NCBI GenBank assembly: GCA_963931925.1
Contig: OZ007581.1
Location: 16,920,450 to 16,984,449 of the forward strand
Source of the DNA: Onchidella celtica
Taxonomy: Eukaryota; Mollusca; Gastropoda; Systellommatophora; Onchidiidae
Direction: 5' to 3'
DNA length: 64,000 nucleotides
Position 1 is the stretch's first letter. Every line of letters starts with the position of its first letter. The position numbers and the translations under genes were made by a program. This document shows positions 11,640-23,281 of the stretch, piece after piece. The notes below the pieces were generated by a model that had not been told where the DNA came from, ran no database searches, and worked only from the letters and a program-made list of their open reading frames with translations.

Positions 11640-12896
11640 CTGTCTAACTTACACCTGTATCTGCATAACAATAATTCTCTACAAAGCACTGTGATTTATT
11701 TGCTATTTTTCTCAGTAATTATCACAAAATTTATGACAATCTATTTCCTAATGCTACGATCTCATTATACAAATCCACTATAAAATCCACTATAGAGAAT
11801 TCTACAAATCCTAGGTTAGCAATGAATAACAATCACAGCAAAATAAAATAAATTCAGAGAACCCAATCCCATATTACTGGACAATAATGTTGCAACCTCA
11901 ACATGCCCTTTTCCCACATTTACATTATATTCACAAATATGAAAACAAAATTAAATGTGGAACTGACATGTCCGGGATATACACTACAATTTAGAGACAC
12001 TTTTGGCATGCTGTTTATGAAATTTCAGTAATGCGGATGAACAGAAAACACGAACAGCGCTCTGACTGGTTTTCTTTTGATAGGAAATATTCGGACGCAT
12101 TTTTCCTGACAATTTTTTTGTTCATAATTTTTGTTTCAAGTGGCAAACACTTCTGAAATTGAAATAAACATGGTGAATTCGTTGTTACAGGAGCTATTGA
12201 GAATGGTATCAAAAACTTATGACATGGAAAAATCCACCATGATGCCAAACCCCAATAGTGTTTCATATGTTTAATTTTTTAAATTCATTCCAAAATATAT
12301 GTATCCGGGTAAACAATCAGCTGTGATGATATTTCTGAATTGTTTCCCTTTTTTCTGACTTCATCTAGAGTGCAAAAAAAACAACAACAAAAAAACCGTT
12401 TCTAGAAGATTGTCGGTTTCACGATGAAGGGGCGAACTGATGTACAGCTGTTGTTATCTATTCACCCCTACGTCATGAAATCGACAATATATAATGTACA
12501 CATATTTCTCATTAAACTATAATTCAAATTCAGATATAATTTTAGACTATAAAATATTTCTCACGTTGATTACAATGGAAAAAGATATTAGAAAACTGTA
12601 ATTAAAGTACCCCAGTCTGGAGCCCCCCCCCCCCCCCCCCAGCTGACCTAATGACCCAGGTGCTATTTGTTTGTTTTTGTTGGGATTTTGCATACTTTTT
12701 GGCACAATGTCTCAACAACATCATGACCTGAGCCCTCATTAAGCCACAATGAGTGAGTGCCTCTAACAGACCACAAGAAATTTGTAAGCTAATCCTGTAA
12801 TTATCTTTAAAAAATATAGTTCTAGGGATCCTGATTGTGGCTCTATATATTCAATAAAGTTCAGTTCTGGATTTGGTTCCTTCATGTTTCTTCGTC
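11640..12896. other. Gene-free DNA with a C homopolymer
   Basis: A run of about 15 C is at 12626-12640. No gene, tRNA or paired terminal repeat was recognised. Confidence 0.4.
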
Positions 12897-12900
12897 TTAA

Positions 12901-14035
12901 CCCTAGTCCTGCGGGAGGCCACTATATTGGCCTCCCCGCGCAACACGCGAAACACGGGAGGCCATTATTTTGTCCGACACGCTTAACCGCGGGTCCTGCG
13001 GGAGGCCACATTTTTGTATAGCAACGGTGCGCCTCGTGCTTTGGTTATTCGGTTGCCAAGGCTGCCGTTGTTGTTGTTTTTTCACGTTTTTTTTCCACAC
13101 AATTTTCGCGTGTTTATCTATCCTGTCACCCCTATTATATCTAACAAAATGGTATCGTCCGATGACGTTTATTACGATGCAACTATTCGCAACTATTCAT
13201 CATACTAGTGTAATAGTACTGACGGTCTGAAGTTTGAACTGGGGAAAATCTTGGGGAAACTTTTACTTTGATGCTGGTTGTCGTCTATATGTGAAATGAG
13301 AAGAAAGGGGCCATGTGCGTATTTGAGTCGCCGTTCTACGTCTGTAATTATGAATTCCGATGTAATGTTAGGTCATGCTGCATGAGGGCGTCTGTCTGTA
13401 GGTTTTTCATCAGGGAAAACTGGGAGAAAATGACAGACTTTGTTGTTGGTCGTTGTCTTTATTTGATGTGGTAATTAGAGAGATACTGTGTTCCTTTGAT
13501 TAAACCGCTTTTCAGTACATGTATGTGCTCTACGACCTGGAACTGGAAATCAAATCTCTCGCTAAAACTAACATTATAGTAAGTGAACGCTTTACATAGT
13601 AGAGGAGGGAGAAGGCAATGTCACGATACATGTGGTTAGTAAATGAAGCGAATGCCTTAAAAAATAATTTGTTTACCTGAATGGCCTGACATAGGGACAG
13701 AAAAAGCGCAGAGGTCTTGGGAACATGATAAAACATGTGCTAAACGGCATGTAAATGCAGAAAATTCTTGATTTGGGGCCTTCCATTTCACAATAAAACC
13801 TACTGCATATCATCTCAAGTACTTTATCCAAATATCATAGGGATCCCTTACAATTTATCCACCACTATAATTGTTGTTATTGCGTCCTGAAGTATACGCG
13901 GTACAGGTGTTCACACGGACCCAATTGACCCGACCGCCGAGGTTATCGGCAACACGCGAACGATCGGCTGACTGGCCGCTGGCTATCCCCGCACGGGGCG
14001 TTACGTGGACGAGTTCACTCAACGCAGGACGAGGG
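12901..14035. mobile_element. piggyBac-like TTAA element, 1.1 kb
   Basis: The element is bounded by CCCTAGTCCTGCG and CGCAGGACGAGGG, 13-bp inverted tips with one mismatch, each next to TTAA (12897-12900, 14036-14039). The left end carries the hairpin GGGAGGCCACTATATTGGCC and a second GCGGGAGGCCA. Its ends are strongly CpG-rich against the AT-rich background. Interior 13395-13862 recurs inverted at 28467-28975. No intact transposase is seen. Confidence 0.75.
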
Positions 14036-14039
14036 TTAA

Positions 14040-17000
14040 GATCCCGACCCCCCCCCCCTCCCCTTTTGTGGCTGGTCGATGTTGGCAGTTTTTATTACTG
14101 TAACCTGAGTGGCAAAATACAAATCTATGTAAACATAAACAAATGACAAAACCATACTGATTAAAATAAAATAAAACTAAGAGATTTAAGGGTAAGTACA
14201 AAGTGTTTGTCATTGACCCACGAAGTGATAGACTCACTAGACAATGGTTCTCCTTAACCTGTAAAGTTGCATAGAATTCCTTACCAGTCTGACAAGTGGA
14301 GTGAAGTTTGATGTCCAAATCATATTACAAAAGAAATAAGGCCTCCAATGTAATCATGAATGGCTTTTTAACCGCTGACAGAGATTGCACCCATTCCCAT
14401 TTGATCGGAATCATTCCGATTTTTCTTGAAAAATGGGCGTGATTCCGATTTTCCGATTTTCCACGCCGGCATTCCGATTTTTTGTTACTTCCAGCAGTCG
14501 GCCGTTTTTTTTTCGTTTTCGTTCTTCCGGGTTCTAGTTTTTAATTATAACTTTAACACAATGCGCCGAATCGGAATATTGCGATCATTTTATGAATAAA
14601 CAGGAAGTTAGTTCTACTTTCTTATCGCTTGGTTTGCACCGATCGGGCATTTGATCACTCGCTACTGTCGTTGAGCCTTAAATTCTACAAAATATCATAT
14701 TATGCATAGAAAGATGTAATGGTGAACTTTGGCAAAATGTATTTAAAAAGGTCTTGAAGTTTGCCATATTCTTATGATATTGTTAATACTTTCATTGACT
14801 TTGAGCCACAATTGATGTGAGCAGAACAAAGTGTTCCGACATTTTTGGGCAAAAAAAAAAAAAATGTATTTTCATCGAGTAGAATTAAAAAGTGTGATAG
14901 GAAATTTCAATCTGTGCCTCAATTTACACATTGGTGATAGAGACTCAACTTTAAAATTCACACATGTATTTGTGTACACTGTATTCCCTGAGTTAGCAGG
15001 CAACTAGTTCCAGGAGTACAAGTATGTGGAAAAGGAAAATGACAAATAGAGCAGGGAAGTGGAGGTTAGGAAGCAATTTACATGGCAAAGTTATCATACA
15101 TTTAGCTGCCACTGATACAGACTGGTCTATGAAACACACTCTTTCCAGTTCCTTATCAAAGGTGTGGACTGCTGCCTCTATGCAATGCAATAAAACTTCT
15201 TCAATACAACTTTTAAAAACTCTTTTGAGACGTATCCCCGATTTATCGATGCCAGTGAAAAACCCATTTGGACATATCGCCAATATATATTGTATTCTAC
15301 ATTTAAATCTTTCTTATTTGATGTATAATTTTACCTTACTATCAATACTTTTTTTTTCTGCAAGCTTTTTTCTGAACCATGCTGTTTTTACCCAAAGTGA
15401 GAAAGTCTTCTCACACACCGTAAATGTTGCAAAAGAAAAAGTCTTCTCCTGCAGTAGATGTTCCAAAACATGAAACTTCTCAGGAATTAAATAAGTCTTC
15501 CGACTCAATAAAAAAAACCCAAAAGAAGTCCCAAACAAGATGGAACACACAATAAGAAAACCAATCTTCAAATGGTCTGACTAACATTAAAATGCTTTTT
15601 CTTTCTTATTGTTTTTCTGTAACAACAAAACAATTCTTGTGTTGTGAGCACTGAAAGTTTCTTATTAAATCACACAAACATTTTTTTAATTCATGTTGTA
15701 CGCGTACTCAGAGGAATACATCTTGGCAAATGTTTGACAAAATAATCAAACTAATATAATAAAAAATAAATAAAATGTCAACATCCACCATTAACCAGTG
15801 ACTTAATTCTGACACTTTTACACTGTCATATGAATTCAAATCAGAACTTTTATGCTGAACAAACATCAATCTAATTCACGTTGCTGTTTTCCTCCACGAA
15901 TACTTGCTATGTACAGTAAGAACTCTTCAACAATAACTTTGGATTAAAATCACAGGCATGACAAATTCAGAAATAAATGGAAAGACATACCCCCACATAA
16001 AATGTTCAGTAACATAATTATGAATCCACTAAAATTCAGATGTAGTCCACCTTGTTATAGTACTGACAGCAAAAAAACACTTTATTGAAAAGAAATGACA
16101 TTAATGACACTGAAGAATAAAACTTCATTCAAACTCTCAATGCATAACTTCCTCTGTTTACATTAACATAATGGAGATGATCAGGCCTGATAGGCAATGA
16201 GACAAAAATCCTGGCTCGTCTTTAAATGTTTCACTATGCACCCCATTGGGAAAAAACAAATATGGTTAAGATGTATTCCTTGAGCGAAAAATAAAATGTC
16301 ATTTGTAAACGTGCACATTCCTTGTAAAATATGTTGCTGTTGGATCTTTTATTGTATGCAGCACTCCCATGTTTCGTCCTCCTAAGAATTTCACTTCCTC
16401 TTTTTGTCATTTGCACGGAAAAACCATCCTTTTCATTGTGTGAACGAATCAAATATATGTATTAGTCTCTTGCACCCTTTACTATCATTTCCTCAGGGAT
16501 GGGAATTCTCCAGAAATTTCCTGATTTCCAGATTGTTGAAAATATTTTTTCTCTTAGTGAACACTATTTTGTGTGCCTGGTATGTGCACGGGCCTAAGTA
16601 TTTGTGTGTTACAGATGGCCTTGATGCATTGCGTCAAAAGTTCAGGAAGTTTCTCTATCAGTAGTTCCCATGCCTGTTTCCTTAAAACTTAACAGACATG
16701 TTTACACAAAAATGTGCAACATTTAACATGACAACACTGGTTATTTGTGACTGAAATATTTCTGTATTAGAATTTGGAAAGTATGCAAAAAATCTGATTT
16801 TACTCTTGGGGTGCCTGGCAGAATGACAAGCTACAGCTTTGGTCCCATGGCCTGGGCACAGTGAACACAAATTTGGGCAAGCACTAAAATGTTTGAACAT
16901 TGTAAATCTCAAAGTCATATGACACTTAATATAAATATCAAATTTTGCAAATCCAACAGTGCTCTCTTGAAAAATATAAGTATTTACATCGATTTAATTT

Positions 17001-17130
17001 TCAAAAATCACATTGTCTCCACAAAAGGCCTCAATTTGCAGCATGATAATAATATCAAGTGAAAGAACACAAAAACATTTACTCTGTGGTAGAGGATTTG
17101 CACATTTCACTGCTCGTATTAATTCAAACT
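14040..17130. other. Gene-poor DNA, short ATTCCGATTTT cluster
   Basis: At 14408-14482 the word CCGATTTT occurs four times, three of them as ATTCCGATTTT, a small irregular tandem cluster. A frame of about 149 codons at 15024-15473 on plus overlaps a comparable minus frame and has no family resemblance, so I do not call it. The rest is AT-rich spacer with nothing recognised. Confidence 0.4.
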
Positions 17131-17272
17131 TCTCCACTGAACAATACATCTTTGCATAGGTAAATGTTACCTTTGACAGTCAGGGAAAAAGTTGGAAGTA
17201 TTTCCATGGAACAATACATCTTTGCACAGGTAGATGTTACCTTTGGTAGTTAGGGAAAAAATTGGAATCTCC
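17131..17272 (+). repeat. 70-bp tandem duplication
   Basis: Two adjacent copies start at about 17131 and 17201, each containing GAACAATACATCTTTGCA, GTTACCTTTG and AGGGAAAAA. About ten differences separate them, so the duplication is not recent. Confidence 0.7.
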
Positions 17273-18641
17273 ACCGAATTATCTCCATTTTTGCGCAAAG
17301 ATGACACACAATAGACAAGATTTTGATTTCCCATGGATGCCCTTGAAACAAAATGTAGAATACTGAGGGTTAACTTCAAGCACATAATAATGAAACACAG
17401 CAGAGGTGAATGTATATATATTTCTCAGAAAAGTGAGCAAAACTATTTATCAACGTGAAATATTTATCATAATGTGTCAGTTGTATAGGCTATTGTTGTG
17501 GGGACAGATTGGTACATGTCCATTGTTTACATGGCCATTTCTGGGCTTGACCTCAAAAAGAACAAGAAAAGTAAAGGCAGTTTTGAGCTGAGTCTGACTT
17601 TGTCAATATGCCAATACAGTGACAATGTCCTCAGTATCAAGGAATGCTGTTCTAAGCTGTTTTTCTTAAGTTTTCCAGAATATCACATGTGGGAATTGGA
17701 AAAATGTTCACAGGGTTGAACATGAACAGAAACTACTCTACAAGACTGAACCCAGATAGATGTAAACTTGCATATTTTATACTGTCAGAAAGTTGTTCAG
17801 TGGAATGAAAGAGTTCTGGATACATGCTCTGTTACAACACATCAGAAATCAATGGGAAGTATGCTTGCAATATTCTTGAACTGACAAGCCAGCTCCTTCA
17901 ATTTAAAGACAAAAAGAAGAAATAATAGAGCAACTTTTACCTAGGTATTGAAAAGGCACAGTCAAAAAAAAATTAAGCACAGTCCCCATTGCCTGGTATG
18001 CCTAACTGATCTAAGTGGTGTCATATTTGTGCTCAAAAAGATACACAAAGTGTACCTGAGAGTTGTACAGTCAAGAAGTGGAATTTATATTTTACATCTT
18101 AACACATCTTACACTTCCCCACTTACTCAACGATGTATGTGGAAAATAATGCTTAAACATAAAAAAATATCACTCCAAGCAATTTTCAACAACAAAACCA
18201 TTAATTAAATTACATGATGAGGCTATTTCACACAAAAGCTTGACGATTTAGAATGTAATCTTATTGAAATCTTCATAATAAAACTGAAAATTGATGGTCT
18301 TAGGCATAAACAATCCAATCCCAGAAAAATCGACTCTACAGATGGAAGAAAAAAACTGATCAAAAGTAGGAAAGAGCTTACGGTTTGATCACAATTATTA
18401 TTTTTTTTTTTTCCACTGTGTTCATGGGAAAGATATTTTTTCATATTACATAGAACAAGGCCTTCTGCATTTCCACTTAGAAACAAAACTGTGAAATTTC
18501 AGAGATAGGTAATTTATATCCTACACCTGTTTCACCATAAATTAAGTTGAAAAGAGAAAAAATATCCACATTAAAAATTGTATTAGTAATTTACCTCTCT
18601 ATAATGTTTCTTATGTCAGTAATAGTGTTTTTCTGCCATGA
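17273..18641. other. Probable 3' UTR and downstream spacer of the minus-strand gene
   Basis: No coding exon was seen. The part nearest 18641 lies directly downstream of the stop codon of the minus-strand terminal exon and should include its 3' UTR. I cannot fix a poly(A) site. Confidence 0.3.
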
Positions 18642-18809
18642 CTATTCTTCTATAACCACTAATGTGTCTTCGTCCCTCACATACAGACTCTGCAGAGTTC
18701 CACTGTTGGGCATTTCACACTCTTGATTGATATCATTATGCTGATAAATCCTTATTCTGTTTGGCTCCATATGTAACATTCTGCCCACATCGTTCTTGAA
18801 TAACATGAC
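18642..18809 (-). CDS. Terminal exon, C-terminal half of a ubiquitin-like domain
   Basis: On the minus strand a good acceptor (TATTTTTCAG, AG at 18810-18811) is followed by 55 open codons and a TAG stop (18642-18644). The peptide begins VMLFKNDVGRMLHMEP, continues NRIRIYQHND and ends GTLQSLYVRDEDTLVVIEE. This layout (helix, a strand with RIRIY, a turn, then LxSLxVRDxDTLxV) is what the second half of a ubiquitin-like fold looks like. It is closest in pattern to the C-terminal Ubl of the TBCE/TBCEL tubulin-chaperone family, where the chain also ends a few residues after the last strand. The first beta-hairpin must come from an upstream exon that I could not find. The family assignment is an inference; that it is a coding exon is well supported. 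Confidence 0.6.
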   Translation of the reverse strand, partial: VMLFKNDVGRMLHMEPNRIRIYQHNDINQECEMPNSGTLQSLYVRDEDTLVVIEE

Positions 18810-19693
18810 CTGAAAAATATTCATAAGTAAACCTATTTACACAGTAAACCTATTTACATCTCTGAAAAAATGCTGCTGCTCCCTTGATTTTACACTGACC
18901 TCAGCAAAAACATAGAAAGTCTGCATTTCAAGAAAAGTTGATTAAATTCTAATAAGACAAGATATACTAATATAAATATATTGATTTTATCGATAACCTT
19001 AAGCTTCTTAGTATCATTAGAGGGAAAACAATATCAATATTGGCAGAATGGACAATTTTTGAAAACCTTTAATTTAGTCATTTTGTTCATTGGGAAAAAA
19101 AAGTTCCATCTTCCTCAGGGACCTCAGTCCAAGGCTGTTGGTGTCGGGAAAAAAAAACCCACATGGCCTTTTACTGTCCAGTTGGGGGCGGCGGCATGTG
19201 TGTGTGTCTGGGGGGGGGGGGGGGGGGGGGGGAGGTATTTTGTGCTGATTCTTAGGCTAAGAACTTGACATAACAGACTCCAGCAGCATCTTTAAAAAAA
19301 TTTCAGGGTTGGAGAAACTGAGACATGCTCATGTGGAAATTCCCCAGAGAATGCAGGACATGTCCTCCAACAATGCCCCCTATACAGACCACAGAGGGAA
19401 GACAGCTGGCCCCGAGGTGCGGCACTACACACTAAGCTATATGGGACAGCAGAGGAACTCAGGAACCGACCGCCCAACTAGCACAAGCAGAATGTGGGGA
19501 GATTTGGTTAAAAAAGTGGGGAGATTTCACAAAATCCAGGGAGATTACCGCTACCTCTTAAAAATTTGACATATACACAAAGGAAAAATTAATACAACGA
19601 CCGTATAAAAATAAAAAAAATAAAAACGTGCCGCATACCACCCCCCACCCCCCCCGATTAGTGCTGAAAATGAGGATAAAACTGCTACTCTCT
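18810..19693 (-). other. Intronic DNA with G homopolymer
   Basis: This is presumed intron of the minus-strand gene. It contains an 18-bp tandem pair (AGTAAACCTATTTACA) at 18830-18860 and a run of about 22 G near 19210-19232. No exon supplying the missing N-terminal half of the Ubl was found. Confidence 0.35.
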
Positions 19694-20190
19694 GTCACGA
19701 GCCGTAGAGTGAGTTTTTTTGTCAGTCCGTGAGCTGTCTAATTTTGTTGAGCATGGGATGTTTTGACTGATGGTCTTCATTTAGCTGGTGTGTGAGCGTG
19801 TTAACAGGTTCACGGACTTTGAGCCCGTGCGGAGTGGAACAAGTAGGGATAAGAGGGGAGTTGTCAGTCTAAACGTGGGAGCACGAATTTTAAATAATAG
19901 TTTAAGTTTTCGAAACTTGTTATGTTGTAGTTAGGGCGGGTTGACCAATGAGAGGAGAGACCCCATAGCAACCTCCGGGGGTATAAAATCAAACACGCCC
20001 CATTTCCCGGCGGATTCATATTACTTGGCATTGGCAAGAAGGATCACGGTGGCCTCCCACCTGAGTAGGGGAAGACAGACAAAAGGAGCTCGCACTGTGT
20101 TAAGAACCTGCAGTGACCGGCCTCCTGATATAAACAGTCTGACACGAACAACGCAGAAGAAGAAGTGCTGATTTCTATCTGTCTGTCTGA
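19694..20190 (+). promoter_or_regulatory. Promoter-like segment, possible diverged LTR
   Basis: A GC-richer island begins TGTCACGAGCCGTAGAGTGA, sharing its first ten bases with the Gmr1-like LTR tips at 56210. It contains a CCAAT box (GACCAATGAG, about 19939) followed about 40 bp later by GGGTATAAAATC (TATA box, about 19980). That spacing fits a Pol II core promoter such as an LTR U3. No matching right end or target duplication was found, so it may be a truncated LTR or a fortuitous promoter-like stretch. Confidence 0.3.
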
Positions 20191-20241
20191 AGTGGTGCAT
20201 TTTTGTTTATTTACCGTTTCCACAATGGGACAATTACTTAA

Positions 20242-20999
20242 CCCTCACCCTGCGCGGGGCGGCGATAGTCGGTATTGACTTGCAAGCGCTCACGCCGCAC
20301 GGGCGGCAAAAGTCGCCCAGGTCAAGCTAACCGCGCCAGCCATATTTTCACGCATCGGGTCACTGACCTTTTTGAGACGTAACCACCGTGTTATTGTTCA
20401 CTGTATCTCTTCTAAATCAAACGTATTGTGACATGGACATGTTAACCAGTGAATCACTGGTCGGAATCACAAAGACTAAGCTTTCAAAGGCACTCCCCAC
20501 ACTTTCAAAAGATGTAACATCGACATGCGAACTGTTGCTCAACAAATTTGCAATATTATCTCATTTTCTCACAAGCTGACCACCATCTGGAGTTGTCTAA
20601 GAACCAATCAGAACCAAGCTCTGAAATAATCTTTGCCCCAAATGCCCACATTGGTTTATTAGTATGTGTCAATCAGGATGAAACCATTTGTGTAGGGCTT
20701 GGGAGGGCGTGGCTTGTTATCACGCTTCGTTCTCACGAAAACTACAGCTGTCAGCTTGGAATCATAAGTCAGATCATTGGTTAGAGACTGACAGACTAAG
20801 GTTTTGCTGGTTAATTCATTATCAAGCGTGATAAGGCATAGCAGCGAATGTTTTCATACCGATCAATAAAAACCGAACCACGTGGACAGCGTATGTGGTC
20901 ATCGCAAAGCGGCACGGGTCAGTGACCACAGATAAGATTCTCCGTGAGTAAGGTCACTGACCATGCAGCCGGCTTTACGGGTAGCGCGCGGGGTATGGG
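20242..20999. mobile_element. piggyBac-like TTAA element, 0.76 kb, copy 1
   Basis: TTAA flanks both sides (20238-20241, 21000-21003). The tips CCCTCACCCTGCGCGGGGC and GTAGCGCGCGGGGTATGGG are imperfect inverted repeats. The interior is colinear with 40131-40898, for example GATGTAACATCGACATGCGA and GAACTGTTGCTCA in both. There is no transposase frame. Confidence 0.8.
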
Positions 21000-21003
21000 T
21001 TAA

Positions 21004-21707
21004 ACAAACTACCCTTTGTGCAGATTACCACCATTTCATGATAAGCTTCACCTCAAATGCTGACTGGGTGTGATTGTGATTGATTGTGATTGTTCATCCT
21101 CTGTTGCCGTTGAGTGTCGAGGGGAGATGCAGGTTTTTATGGTAGGCTGACTGGGTGTGTTGGACATTAATGTGCAAGGGAAATGCAGATGAGATTTATC
21201 TAAAAGCAAACAAACAAACAATGACAAAATAAACATAAAGGAACAGACAAAATGAAGCAGATCTATGATAATTGCCCAAACTGAAATTAATAAACAGTTT
21301 ATCCCAGGCAACACCAGGACCACTGCTGGTATTATAAATTAACCCTTTGTGTGCCATGAATTTTTTCACGTTTACCAATACAGGAAGAAAATAGTTGGGG
21401 AGATGAATGAAGACTTACTACAACATCTATTAACTCATTTGTTGGTGTGGACGGGAACTCGCAACACTATCCAGCTTGAAATTTTGACACAGTTCAAAGA
21501 CGTTTTTTCTTTCACTCAGTATAAACACAAAACATAATTAACACATGAGACATTAAAGTAAAGGAAAATCAATGAACCAGGATGAGAATCAGTATTTCAA
21601 GAAGTTGACTAAAGCAAAAAAAAAAAAAAGCAACAAAAAACCCCCCAAAAAACACCTCTGTACTTGTTCAGCCTTGCTCAGGTGAAAGGGTAAGATAAAA
21701 CTGGGTA
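21004..21707. other. Spacer between two TTAA elements
   Basis: Contains a TTAACCCTTTGTGTGCC word at 21339 that resembles a lone TTAA-element tip, plus a (CAAA)n patch. No gene seen. Confidence 0.35.
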
Positions 21708-21711
21708 TTAA

Positions 21712-22397
21712 CCACTAGACATGCAATGTGCCCGGAGTCGCCTGCGACGGTTCATTGGCAAATTGCCCGTAATCGCCCGCTAGGCCTACGCTGTTTTTAG
21801 TCAACCTTGTGGACCATAACAGGCATGGATTATAATGGAGAAGACATTTCCGGTGTAATGTAAAGGCTCTACTTCCTTTTGCTCTTTACCGCAACGAAAT
21901 ATGTGGAGAAACAGCTGTGCTACGACATTAGTGAAAATGGCCTTCAATTTTCTGAAAAGTTTGGTGGCGTCAGGTGATTTTCATCAAGATAATGAAGACA
22001 TTTCTACCTCTGTAGATCTAGATGAAGGGGAAGATGGTGAAAGTGATGTAGAACTTGATTTAGATGATCCCCCTAGACCTAGATCTACTCCCGATATAGG
22101 CCTAGACAGTGATAGATCTAGATCTAGATCTAGTGAAGATGACAGTGAGCCAGAGGAGGCTGATTTCAAGTTCAGAAATTTTTTGACAATCAAAATACAA
22201 GCAAAATGCATAATGCATGGTATCAATGGAAAGGTCATTCAATTCTGGATTTTTAAAGATTTATTTTAATAAAATTGATAAAGAAATAAGAAAGTGATGA
22301 CCTTTTCATTGCAACCAATCGCAAAGTCATTTAGAGTTATCTTCCTTGATGGTGATTCCAAGGAAGGTTTTTGGCCTGTGGGCTGCCAATCTAGTGG
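21712..22397 (+). mobile_element. TTAA element carrying a transposase-like N-terminal ORF
   Basis: The tips CCACTAGACATGCA and TGCCAATCTAGTGG are inverted (perfect over CCACTAGA) and sit between TTAA (21708-21711) and TTAA (22398-22401). The 686-bp interior carries the short acidic ORF annotated separately. This looks like an internal-deletion derivative of a piggyBac-type transposon. Confidence 0.75.
21936..22269 (+). pseudogene. Acidic N-terminal fragment of a probable piggyBac transposase
   Basis: The ATG at 21936 opens MAFNFLKSLVASGDFHQD. An upstream in-frame ATG at 21901 is less likely the start. The chain is then very acidic and serine-rich (DLDEGEDGESDVELDLDD, SSEDDSEPEEADF), with an arginine-serine patch encoded by a TAGATC repeat. 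The frame ends after ~110 codons in lysine-rich, low-information sequence. Acidic, disordered N-termini are common in piggyBac transposases, and the ORF lies entirely inside a TTAA-flanked element. I therefore read it as the transposase start left after internal deletion. The catalytic DDD domain is absent. The identification rests on context rather than homology. Confidence 0.45.
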
Positions 22398-22401
22398 TTA
22401 A

Positions 22402-22737
22402 AGAAGGCCATGACAACTTCACTTACGGTAATATAAGGGTTAACAGTCATTTTCCTTTCAACCTCTGAACCACTTGACAATCTTTGTAATAATGTCACTG
22501 TGATGAAAGGTGATGCTTCTGAAATTTGACAAGAAGAATAACTTCAGACAATCAAGGGCAGATTTGAAAATAAACAAAAAAATTGTGAATATAGCATCGC
22601 CCACCTCAAAAGCTGGCCTATCGATGATTTTTATGGTTTTGAGTCATGCCTACCCAATCGTTGCGCATGGTAAGGTCTATCTTCTCACAAAGTGATGCAT
22701 TGATTGATATCTTTCATAGTTTTGAAGTTATAACAAT
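22402..22737. other. Spacer
   Basis: No gene recognised. CAAAGTGATGCATTGATTGA and TATCTTTCATAGTTTTGAAG near 22690 weakly resemble the 4297/5275 repeat start. Confidence 0.35.
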
Positions 22738-22963
22738 CCTGCAAACAGTCAAGTCCAAAAATTTCATATTTCTTTTTATAGTGCCAATTTGTGAAGCTTA
22801 GAATCTTGCATCATGTGTAAAAATAGCTCTTACCATTATCCAATAGAAATACTCAAAATAAACGTGATTGAACCAGGTCCATTTCCCTTTTGCTTTATCG
22901 GCAGTGTTTTATTCCTCCTGTAAAATTTGCTTATCTTGACTTGGTTGCTTTGCACCCGACACC
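22738..22963. mobile_element. GGTGTC MITE, diverged copy
   Basis: Colinear with 42331-42570: shared CCAAAAATTTCATAT, ACCATTATCCA, TAGAAATACTCAAAATAA, and a right end TTGCACCCGACACC. The left tip is decayed. Confidence 0.65.
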
Positions 22964-23035
22964 ATTGATAAGCAGAAACATTTTCACTATATAAAGAATA
23001 ACAATAGCAATGGTGACTGAAGAATTTGGAATTAA

Positions 23036-23277
23036 CCCTCTTGCTACCACAGAGCTGATATATCAGCCCATCCTATGTTGCAGAAGACTGCCGCACGGCT
23101 GATGTATCGGCCCTGACGTTTATGCCAAAACGGCCATGAGGCCGATATATGGACCGACATTGGTCCATCATATTTTGCACACCTAATTTTACTCTTCCCT
23201 GCGGTCTTTCTACCTGATAATCTATTATTCTGATACTCTAAAGGAAGGAAGGGCATTTGGGCGTAGCAGAAAAAGGG
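23036..23277. mobile_element. piggyBac-like TTAA MITE, copy C
   Basis: Starts CCCTCTTGCTACC and ends GTAGCAGAAAAAGGG, with TTAA on both sides (23032-23035, 23278-23281). It contains GCTGATATATCAGCCC and GCCGATATATGGACC near-palindromes. It is homologous to 2278-2515 throughout. Confidence 0.8.
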
Positions 23278-23281
23278 TTAA

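Noticed and set aside
15024-15473. 149-codon plus frame
   Set aside because: Overlaps an equally long minus frame, has no family resemblance and no splice or element context.
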